A stretch of DNA of 64,000 bases from CAKSHP01 sp045636325. GTDB lineage: Bacteria; Bacillota; Clostridia; UBA1381; UMGS1253. Each line of letters begins with the position of its first letter. The first letter of the stretch is position 1. The stretch is taken from positions 215,948 to 279,947 of the forward strand of contig JAZTXH010000016.1 in assembly GCA_045636325.1 (NCBI GenBank), read 5' to 3'. The position numbers and the translations under genes are program-made. Below the pieces are notes generated by a model. That model was not told where the DNA came from. It worked only from the letters and a program-made list of their open reading frames with translations, and did no database searches. Of the stretch, positions 58,000 through 64,000 are shown one piece after another.

Positions 58000-58412
58000 T
58001 TCAAAACAAATCCTTTCATTAGATATTTATACTAATTATAATATAAACCTTGGTTGCTTTCAAGAAAATTTGTCACGAAATATGGCAAAAAAGTGTATTT
58101 GTATATTTTGCTGTTTAGGGTAATTTATTTCTCCTGAGGTTATATGGAGTTTTATCCCGTTTTGGTGTTTAAGGCGGACAAAAGGCTTTTGTGTTCGAAA
58201 TATCAATAAAAAACTGATGAAACTTCGCTCACAAAAAACAACAAAATCTCTGGGATTTGAATTTATAATTTTACCATGTGCACGAAAACGGCATTTTTAT
58301 AAGATTTTTCATAATAAATCCACCTCCGTATACATAATAGCATATAAATTATTAAAATAAAAGCTATTATGCCAACGCACAACAGCTTTTGAAATTTAAG
58401 TTAAAACTAAAA
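58000..58412. other. Intergenic region between Gfo/Idh gene and gapA
   Basis: A 413-bp gap without a supported gene. On the minus strand a strong GGAGGTGG (58320-58327) precedes a 13-codon frame (58271-58312, MKNLIKMPFSCTW), perhaps a leader peptide or remnant. An AAAAGCT/AGCTTTT inverted repeat (58361-58391) may end the gapA transcript. Confidence 0.4.
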
Positions 58413-59426
58413 TTATGCAAGCTCAGCGAAGTACTTAATTGTTCTAACCATCTGGCTTGTGTAAGAGTTTTCGTTATCGTACCAAGAAACAACCTGTACC
58501 TGATATGTGTCATCGTCTATTTTAGCAACCATTGTCTGAGTAGCATCGAACAATGAACCATATCTGATACCGATGATATCAGAAGATACTAATTCTTCTT
58601 CGGTATAACCAAAAGATTCATTAGCAGCAGCCTTCATAGCAGCGTTGATACCTTCTTTTGTAATGTCCTTACCCTTAACAACAGCAACTAAAAGTGTTGT
58701 TGAACCTGTAGGTGTGGGAACACGCTGAGCAGAACCGATAAGCTTACCGTTAAGCTCAGGAATTACAAGACCGATAGCCTTTGCAGCACCTGTAGAGTTG
58801 GGAACGATGTTAGCAGCAGCAGCTCTTGCTCTTCTGAAGTCACCCTTTCTGTGAGGACCATCAAGAACCATCTGATCGCCTGTGTAAGCATGAACTGTTG
58901 TCATGATACCGGACTGAATTGAGGCATAATCGTTAAGAGCTTTAGCCATAGGAGCCAAGCAGTTTGTTGTACAAGAAGCAGCTGAAATAACTGTGTCATC
59001 AGCCTTAAGTGTTTCGTGGTTTACATTGTAAACGATTGTGGGAAGGTCATTACCTGCGGGAGCAGAAATAACAACTTTCTTAGCACCTGCAGCGATATGA
59101 GCAGATGCCTTTTCTTTTGATGTGAAGAAACCTGTGCATTCAAGCACAACATCTACACCAATTTCACCCCAGGGAAGTTCAGCGGGGTTAGCGTTTGCGT
59201 AAATTTTGATTGTCTTGCCGTCAACTGTGATAGAATCTTCACCAGCTTCAACTGTGTGACCTTCATATCTGCCCTGAGCTGTGTCATACTTTAAAAGATG
59301 AGCAAGCATAGCGGGGTTTGTTAAATCGTTGATAGCAACAACTTCATAACCTTCTGCACCAAACATCTGTCTGAATGCAAGACGACCGATACGGCCAAAT
59401 CCATTAATAGCAACTTTTACTGACAT
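58413..59426 (-). CDS. gapA: Glyceraldehyde-3-phosphate dehydrogenase, type I
   Basis: Glycolytic NAD-dependent GAPDH (EC 1.2.1.12), 337 residues. Family features: VKVAINGFGRIGRLAFR at the start, the catalytic Cys in SAASCTTNCLAP near 152-163, the His in IMTTVHAYTGDQ, and TGAAKAIGLVIPELNGKL. The Asp of AINDL near 34 that selects NAD over NADP is present. The minus-strand ATG follows AGGAGGC. It has its own promoter and no other glycolytic genes nearby. Confidence 0.98.
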   Translation of the reverse strand: MSVKVAINGFGRIGRLAFRQMFGAEGYEVVAINDLTNPAMLAHLLKYDTAQGRYEGHTVEAGEDSITVDGKTIKIYANANPAELPWGEIGVDVVLECTGFFTSKEKASAHIAAGAKKVVISAPAGNDLPTIVYNVNHETLKADDTVISAASCTTNCLAPMAKALNDYASIQSGIMTTVHAYTGDQMVLDGPHRKGDFRRARAAAANIVPNSTGAAKAIGLVIPELNGKLIGSAQRVPTPTGSTTLLVAVVKGKDITKEGINAAMKAAANESFGYTEEELVSSDIIGIRYGSLFDATQTMVAKIDDDTYQVQVVSWYDNENSYTSQMVRTIKYFAELA

Positions 59427-59502
59427 AATTAATGTGCCTCCTAAATTATTATTTTTCCCGTTTTTTATAATGGGAATTGCTTACTGTATAAGTCCGACTA
59501 AT

Positions 59503-59531
59503 ATTTTACAACATTTTTTAAAATTTTACAA
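59503..59531 (-). promoter_or_regulatory. Promoter of gapA
   Basis: On the minus strand: TTGTAA, 17-base spacer, TAAAAT, 77 nt before the ATG. Confidence 0.55.
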
Positions 59532-59572
59532 GTCTTTTTTGTTAAAAATTTAATTATCTTTTAAAAATTTTT

Positions 59573-60073
59573 TTATTCAAAAGAAATTTTTAGAATTTTT
59601 GGTTGATTTTTTGCAAGAACTGTGCCGTTTTGGTCTTCGGTTATGGCATTTTTGACAATTTCATCAACAACCTCTATTCCTTCTGTAACTTTTCCGAATG
59701 CGGCATATTCTCCGTCAAGATGGGGAGCGTCTTTGTGCATAATAAAGAACTGACTGCTTGCAGAGTCGCGAGCCATGCTGCGGGCCATAGAAATGACACC
59801 TCGCTGATGTTTTATGGGATTGTCAACTCCGTTTGAGCGAAACTCGCCCTTGATTTTTTCATCAGAGCCACCCATGCCAGTACCTGTGGGGTCACCTCCC
59901 TGAATCATAAAACCATCAATAATTCTGTGGAATGTAAGTCCGTCGTAAAAACCATTTCCTACAAGTCGTTTAAAGTTTTCTGCCGTAATGGGTGCATGCT
60001 CGGGATAAAGCTCAAGCTTTATTGTGCCAAACTCGGTTTCTATTACAATGTTGTTTGTCTTGTTGATTGCCAT
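59573..60073 (-). CDS. Peptidyl-prolyl cis-trans isomerase, cyclophilin type
   Basis: Cytoplasmic cyclophilin that speeds proline isomerisation in folding proteins (EC 5.2.1.8). 166 residues, without a signal peptide. Motifs: FKRLVGNGFYDGLTFHRIIDGFMIQGGDPTGTG (split, residues 34-66; catalytic Arg in FHRI), ISMARSMARDSASSQFFIM, and AAFGKVTEGIEVVDEI. It lies 44 nt downstream of the TPR protein gene and is probably co-transcribed with it. The start at 60073 follows AAAGGAG on the minus strand. Confidence 0.95.
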   Translation of the reverse strand: MAINKTNNIVIETEFGTIKLELYPEHAPITAENFKRLVGNGFYDGLTFHRIIDGFMIQGGDPTGTGMGGSDEKIKGEFRSNGVDNPIKHQRGVISMARSMARDSASSQFFIMHKDAPHLDGEYAAFGKVTEGIEVVDEIVKNAITEDQNGTVLAKNQPKILKISFE

Positions 60074-60117
60074 AATTTGTTCTCCTTTGTATTTATTATG
60101 TATTAGATTTTTTTAAA

Positions 60118-60960
60118 TTATTCTTTTTCAAGTATTTCAAGCTGACGCTGAATTTCTTCGGTAGTAACCGTAGTTAAAAATGTGGGGGTAAAGGAAAGAG
60201 CTTTTTTGAAATTATCAATAGCCGCTTTTTTATTGCCCAGATGTTTTTCAACAAGTGCCGCATGGTAGAAGGTTTCAATTCCTGTAAACTGTGCGGCTAT
60301 TGCTTCGTCAGAATATTTTTTTGCCTTTTCTAGTTCTCCCATATTTAAATACAGCTGAACAAGATTATCCAAAATAACCTTATCGTCTTTATTGTAATCA
60401 TATGCCTCCAAAGCAAAGCTTTCAGCATCGGGAGCTTTTGCTAAAATTTTATAATAACCAAGAGAGCCGTACACATTAGAGCTTTTATAATGCTCAAAAA
60501 CTGTCTGCATTATTTCGGTTGCCTGAGCGTAATCACCCAGACGGTAATGAATAAGAGATAAAATTTCTTTGCCACGGTATTTTTCGGAATCCTTTAAATT
60601 GCCGCGAAGCATAGCGTATCTTATTGCACTTTTTGCATCCTCGCATCTTCCTTCGCGCAAAAGCATATAAGCATAATGATATGAGTTATTCATTGTTCCG
60701 GCACTTGACAAATGTGCTGATTTCATTAGTTTTAAACCTTTCGCAAAATTATTTTTATTGTACTGCGAATAACCCAGATACATCATAATATTTGCGCGGT
60801 TTGTAAAAAACAGTAATATGATGCCTAAGATCAGTAAAAATACACCTAAAAGCGGGATGTAAAAAAATGAAATTGCGGTTGCCGCTATAAAAATTGCATA
60901 ACAGCTTGTTTTTGTGTCGAGCTTTGGTTTGTTGTCATTTTTCTTTTTGTTTTTAAACAA
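60118..60960 (-). CDS. TPR-repeat membrane-anchored protein
   Basis: A 280-residue protein. Lys/Asn-rich N-terminus (MFKNKKKNDNKPKLD), then a hydrophobic region of two close helices (YAIFIAATAISFFYIPLLG and VFLLILGIILLFF, residues 21-52), then about five TPR-like repeats (for example NNFAKGLKLMKSAHLSS, GDYAQATEIMQTVFEHY, MGELEKAKKYSDEAIAAQF, NKKAAIDNFKKALSF). Such proteins usually hold partner proteins at the membrane. The cyclophilin gene follows 44 nt later. The partner is unknown. Confidence 0.8.
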   Translation of the reverse strand: MFKNKKKNDNKPKLDTKTSCYAIFIAATAISFFYIPLLGVFLLILGIILLFFTNRANIMMYLGYSQYNKNNFAKGLKLMKSAHLSSAGTMNNSYHYAYMLLREGRCEDAKSAIRYAMLRGNLKDSEKYRGKEILSLIHYRLGDYAQATEIMQTVFEHYKSSNVYGSLGYYKILAKAPDAESFALEAYDYNKDDKVILDNLVQLYLNMGELEKAKKYSDEAIAAQFTGIETFYHAALVEKHLGNKKAAIDNFKKALSFTPTFLTTVTTEEIQRQLEILEKE

Positions 60961-61052
60961 TGGATTTCCCCCTCCGTTAAAAATGTTAAAGCGATATGTA
61001 TATTAAAACATAATTTTTATGATTTGTCCAGTAAATTATTATAAAAGTTACA

Positions 61053-61213
61053 TGTGGATAAAAAAATAAGATATTTTGTAAACTTTGCGTATATAAAGGG
61101 GTAGCGGATACTTTAGTACTCGTGTGGATAAATTGTGGAGAATGTGGAAAACTCGGTGTTTGTGCGTAAAATCAGTACTTTTATATGTGGATAAGTTGTG
61201 GACATGTGGATTA
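61053..61213 (+). promoter_or_regulatory. Cluster of DnaA boxes
   Basis: Three perfect DnaA boxes (TGTGGATAA, the complement of TTATCCACA) at 61053-61061, 61123-61131 and 61186-61194, all in one orientation, plus variants TGTGGATTA (61205-61213), TGTGGAAAA (61143-61151) and TGTGCGTAA (61161-61169). They lie in a 393-bp divergent-adjacent gap (60961-61353). This is a real DnaA-binding cluster, but not necessarily the origin. Confidence 0.65.
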
Positions 61214-61353
61214 TTCCATTGTATAAAGTTTACATAATACATTATATGACTGAAACTTACAAGAAAGGCTGATTTTATTAAATTTTATAATCTGGCGTGA
61301 TTATTTTCGAAATTTATATCTTATGAAAAATTGTCCTTGCCGTCTTCTGAGTT

Positions 61354-61458
61354 TTACTCATCTTCTTTAATAATTTTACAAAATTCATTTAATGCTTTTG
61401 ATATTGAAAAGGTAAGAAAAACTATAATAATCAAAACAATTCCCATAAACCAATACAT
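61354..61458 (-). CDS. Small membrane protein (34 aa)
   Basis: A 34-residue protein, MYWFMGIVLIIIVFLTFSIS followed by a charged tail (KALNEFCKIIKEDE). One membrane helix at 3-20 is obvious. A GAAAGGGGA site precedes the ATG on the minus strand, and the hydrophobic-then-charged layout is typical of real small membrane proteins. It is alone in the region between the DnaA boxes and the tRNA genes. Function unknown; no family recognised. Confidence 0.6.
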   Translation of the reverse strand: MYWFMGIVLIIIVFLTFSISKALNEFCKIIKEDE

Positions 61459-61714
61459 AAAATTATCCCCTTTCGCCTACGACAAACAGTATAACACATA
61501 TTAAAAATCCGCGCAATAAGATAATGTAAACGTTTTATGAATTATCTTAAAAAATATTTACTTTCTGAAAAAATAAAGTTATAATTGTATCAGATGCGGC
61601 GCAAAACAAAAAAATATTCATAGTTTTTTGCTTTTTTACTTTATATATAATAAGGAAGGAAAACGGGTAAAAAAACTTTTTTTTTTAAATCAAAAAAATT
61701 TTTTAAAAAAAGTG

Positions 61715-61743
61715 TTGACAAAAGGAAAAAAACATGGTATATT
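61715..61743 (+). promoter_or_regulatory. Promoter of the tRNA genes
   Basis: TTGACA, 17-base spacer, TATATT, preceded by an A-rich tract (UP-like). The block AAAAAAAGTGTTGACAAAAG matches that of the rRNA promoter at 63861-63880. Confidence 0.8.
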
Positions 61744-61785
61744 ATTAAAGTCGCTTGAAGCGATAGCCTGATAAAGGGCAGAGAT

Positions 61786-61861
61786 GCTGGTGTAGCTCAA
61801 TTGGCAGAGCAGCTGATTTGTAATCAGCAGGTTGCGGGTTCGAGTCCCATCACCAGCTCCA
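61786..61861 (+). tRNA. tRNA-Thr (anticodon TGT)
   Basis: A 76-nt cloverleaf: acceptor GCTGGTG / CACCAGC, D-arm region AGCTCAATTGGCAGAGC, anticodon stem CTGAT / ATCAG with loop TTTGTAA (anticodon TGT, reads ACA), T-arm GCGGGTTCGAGTCCCATC, and an encoded CCA end. The tRNA-Tyr gene follows 4 nt later on the same transcript. Confidence 0.97.
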
Positions 61862-61865
61862 ATTT

Positions 61866-61950
61866 GGAAGGGTTCCCGAGTGGCCAAAGGGGGCAGACTG
61901 TAAATCTGTTGCTTTCAGCTTCGATGGTTCGAATCCATCTCCTTCCACCA
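61866..61950 (+). tRNA. tRNA-Tyr (anticodon GTA)
   Basis: An 85-nt tRNA with the long variable arm of class II tRNAs. Acceptor GGAAGGG / TCCTTCC, anticodon stem CAGACT with GTA (CAGACTGTAAATCTG), T-arm GATGGTTCGAATCCATC, and an encoded CCA end. The GTA anticodon reads TAC and TAT codons. It follows tRNA-Thr in the same operon. Confidence 0.97.
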
Positions 61951-61952
61951 AA

Positions 61953-61992
61953 AGTCGTAGCATATTTATGTTGCGGCTTTTTATTTTGTTTG
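61953..61992 (+). terminator. Terminator of the tRNA operon
   Basis: Stem AAGTCGTAGCA / TGTTGCGGCTT (with G-U pairs), then TTTTATTTT, 3 nt after tRNA-Tyr. Confidence 0.75.
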
Positions 61993-62060
61993 ATGTAGCT
62001 TGTGGAGGTATGGCGCAGGCTTTATGATTTTTTATAAAGTCAGTTTGACGGGGAGGAAAA

Positions 62061-63635
62061 ATGAAAGATAAGAGAGAACAGGAATATACTACTGCTCAAA
62101 GGCGAAGGCAAGTAGCAGAAAGATATGCTGAAGAATTAAGAAAAGCTGAGGAAATAAAAAAGGCAGAAGAAGCACAGGTTGAACAAACAATAATACCTGA
62201 AGGTAATATGGGAGATACCATTGTGCGTAAAAAGCCAGAGACCGAAGATGAAAAAAAGAAACGCCATCCAATGAGTAAAAAAAAGAAAAAGGCAATTATT
62301 ATTTCTGTTATAAGTGTTGCTTTGGTTTTGCTGATAGTAGCAGGAATATTTATTAGTGCATTTATAAAAAGGGAAATGTTTGGCGGTTATGATGAAAATG
62401 CTTACGGTGAGGTTATTTTGGATGAGGAAATGACAGGCATTTATACATGCCTTTTGGTTGCAACCGACAAGAGCAAATCAAATACGGATACAATTATGCT
62501 TGCAGTTATGCGTTATGATGATGTTAAACGTATCGATTTGATTTCAATTCCGAGAGATACACGCGTTATGAATCCCAGCGGAAAAGGCGGACATGTTAAG
62601 ATTAATTCTATCATGGCACGTAATGGTGGAAAGATTAATGCACTTGTAACAGAGGTAAGAAATATTACAGGTATTCCGATTAATGATTTTATGCTTGTTG
62701 ATATTGAAGCTGTTAAAAAGAGCGTTGATATGTTTGGCGGCGTTATGTTTGATGTGCCTATGGATATGCATTATAAAGATGAATTGCAGGATCTTTATAT
62801 CAATCTTGATGAAGGTATGCAGCTTATTGATGGTAAAAAAGCAGAGCAGCTTTTAAGATTCAGAGCGGGTTATTCAGATGCAGACCTTGGCAGAACAAGA
62901 GTTCAGAGAGAATTTATGGTAGAAGCATTTAAACAGCATGCAAAAGCATCTAATCTTGGTAAAATAGGAAAATGGTATGCTGAAATGGGCGGATATGTGC
63001 AAACTCAGATCACATATGAAAAGGCGTATAAATATGCACTTGTTGCTACATCAGGTGATTTTGAGATTGAACAGAGAATTTTGCCCGGTACGGTTATAAC
63101 AGGTTCGCCGGATTATTTCTATAATGCGGAAAAAATAAATGAAATGGCAAAAGAGCTTGGTTTTAAGGACAGCCGTATTGTAAGCACCCCCAGACCGAAT
63201 ATAAATCAGAATTCCGGCGTTGCATTTGGTAAGGAGGAGGGTCCTGCAAGTACAATACTTGAAGAAATTCCGCTTGAAACTGTTGTTCCCACAGTACCGA
63301 GTACTTCATCAGCTGATAAGGATGATGAACCTGATAATACAGATGAGCCGGATGATGAAGGCGTATCTTCAAGTGATAAACCCGGGAAAGCAGATAAACC
63401 GAATAAAATCCCTTCAGGTACGGGAGGTAGTAAGCCGTCAAGCTCGCCTTCTTCAAAGCCGGGGGCTACTCACAATGGTTCGTCGGGAAATCGTGATGAA
63501 TCAGGTAACTCGTCAGAACGGGAAGATTTAGGTAACCCATCGGGGAATGCAACTGAGAGACCGAGTGCGGCACCTTCAACAGATAATAACAGAAAACCCG
63601 AGCCTGATGACAGCGGATATCCGGATGGTATTTAA
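62061..63635 (+). CDS. LytR-CpsA-Psr (LCP) family cell-wall ligase
   Basis: A 524-residue LCP protein that attaches teichoic acid or capsule-type polymers to peptidoglycan outside the membrane. N-terminal cytoplasmic part (1-75) is charged; one membrane helix lies at about 75-97 (AIIISVISVALVLLIVAGIFI). The LCP domain (about 110-320) has the conserved RMARs: LLVATDKSKSNTDTIMLAVM, DLISIPRDTRV and GGKINALVTEVRNITGIPINDFMLVD, plus RFRAGYSDADLGRTRVQREF. The C-terminal 140 residues are Ser-, Pro-, Asp- and Gly-rich, a low-complexity spacer. Start ATG 62061 behind GGGGAGG. Confidence 0.93.
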   Translation: MKDKREQEYTTAQRRRQVAERYAEELRKAEEIKKAEEAQVEQTIIPEGNMGDTIVRKKPETEDEKKKRHPMSKKKKKAIIISVISVALVLLIVAGIFISAFIKREMFGGYDENAYGEVILDEEMTGIYTCLLVATDKSKSNTDTIMLAVMRYDDVKRIDLISIPRDTRVMNPSGKGGHVKINSIMARNGGKINALVTEVRNITGIPINDFMLVDIEAVKKSVDMFGGVMFDVPMDMHYKDELQDLYINLDEGMQLIDGKKAEQLLRFRAGYSDADLGRTRVQREFMVEAFKQHAKASNLGKIGKWYAEMGGYVQTQITYEKAYKYALVATSGDFEIEQRILPGTVITGSPDYFYNAEKINEMAKELGFKDSRIVSTPRPNINQNSGVAFGKEEGPASTILEEIPLETVVPTVPSTSSADKDDEPDNTDEPDDEGVSSSDKPGKADKPNKIPSGTGGSKPSSSPSSKPGATHNGSSGNRDESGNSSEREDLGNPSGNATERPSAAPSTDNNRKPEPDDSGYPDGI

Positions 63636-63648
63636 TTATTGAAATAAG

Positions 63649-63695
63649 AAAGCAGTTTGTTATAGGTGTAGCCTTAAAAACGGACTGCTTTTTTA
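63649..63695 (+). terminator. Terminator of the LCP gene
   Basis: Stem AAGCAGTTTG / CGGACTGCTT (two wobbles) with a T-run, 13 nt after the stop codon. Confidence 0.75.
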
Positions 63696-63869
63696 AGTTT
63701 TACAAAAAGCGGTTAAAAAATAAAAAAATACCAAAAATAAAAAGCCTTAAAAATAAGCCTTTTTGAAGATAAATACTTAAAAGCATCATTTAAAACAGAG
63801 TTTAATATGGCAAAATCACCAAAAGAAAAAAACAACGACAAAAAAACTTAAAAAAAATAAAAAAAAGTG

Positions 63870-63899
63870 TTGACAAAAGAGGAAGATGTATAGTATACT
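63870..63899 (+). promoter_or_regulatory. rRNA operon promoter and leader (16S beyond window)
   Basis: TTGACA, 18-base spacer, TATACT, with an A-tract before it. The leader to 64000 (GACATTGAAAATTAAACAG, and TCAATAAATTTGAG near the end) looks like a clostridial 16S rRNA leader, so the 16S gene probably begins past the window; it is not itself visible. Confidence 0.7.
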
Positions 63900-64000
63900 T
63901 GTAGAGCACCACTTGAGAAGAGTGGGGCATTGGACATTGAAAATTAAACAGTATAAACGAAATAAAACACGAAAAGTACTTGTCAATAAATTTGAGTAAA

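Noticed and set aside
61053..61213. Chromosome replication origin
   Set aside because: DnaA boxes are clustered, but dnaA/dnaN are not nearby and the gene orientation over 1-57 kb argues against it; reported only as a DnaA-box cluster.
61690..61887. Minus-strand ORF reading GDGTRTRNLLITNQ
   Set aside because: This is the well-known false ORF on the strand opposite tRNA genes.

Overview
The window reads as chromosome of a low-GC, spore-forming, fermentative anaerobe of the class Clostridia (Bacillota). The reasons are: F-type ATP synthase genes, pyruvate formate-lyase with its activase, a D-lactate-type dehydrogenase, SpoVAC and SpoIIID sporulation genes, a THF riboswitch in front of an ECF folate transporter, AGGAGG-type ribosome sites and TTGACA/TATAAT promoters with 17-base spacers. 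No species can be named from the sequence alone.

Layout. 1-15.1 kb is housekeeping: atpG(partial)-atpD-atpC, a DUF1846 protein, an AEC transporter, an FAD-dependent oxidoreductase, a minus-strand block (HAD phosphatase, RpiB-like isomerase, TtcA-like PP-loop enzyme), pflB-pflA behind two tandem promoters, a lone spoVAC, a 2-hydroxyacid dehydrogenase, an Mrp-type Fe-S carrier and a broken rhodanese gene. 15.5-36.4 kb is the unusual part. The sporulation regulator gene spoIIID is cut in two by a 20,594-bp element. Its first 38 codons lie at 15510-15623 and its last 52 codons at 36218-36376. Both junctions carry the same 10-bp core ACAGTACATA, and the element's large serine recombinase ends with its stop codon overlapping the right core. 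Joining the two cores restores a 90-residue SpoIIID exactly in frame. This has the architecture of the sigK skin element but sits in a different gene, so it is a candidate developmentally excised intervening element.

Cargo of the element. From left to right: a two-gene unknown operon, an HpaII-like (CCGG) restriction-modification set, a cluster of small ribbon-helix-helix, Cys-rich and HNH proteins, a seven-gene operon (RHH regulator, zinc ribbon-TIR-membrane-RCC1 protein, YdjI-like SPFH protein, two membrane proteins, CFI-box protein, SIR2-like protein) that looks like an NAD-targeting, membrane-linked defence system, a small serine resolvase, an unusual fusion of a SLOG domain, tyrosine-recombinase DNA-binding domains and a Dam-type methyltransferase, and the large serine recombinase. 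No phage structural, relaxase or conjugation genes are seen. A roughly 25-bp motif recurs five times inside the element.

36.4-64 kb returns to housekeeping: a membrane protein, rodA, a DUF512 radical-SAM-like protein, der, plsY, gpsA, THF riboswitch-folT-folC, a lipid kinase, cysK, ilvBN, aroC, pgi, a small P-loop protein, thrC, a PurF-like protein lacking the N-terminal cysteine, a Gfo/Idh oxidoreductase, gapA, a cyclophilin and a TPR protein. A divergent intergenic region with clustered DnaA boxes follows, then tRNA-Thr, tRNA-Tyr, an LCP cell-wall ligase and, at the right edge, the promoter and leader of what looks like an rRNA operon.
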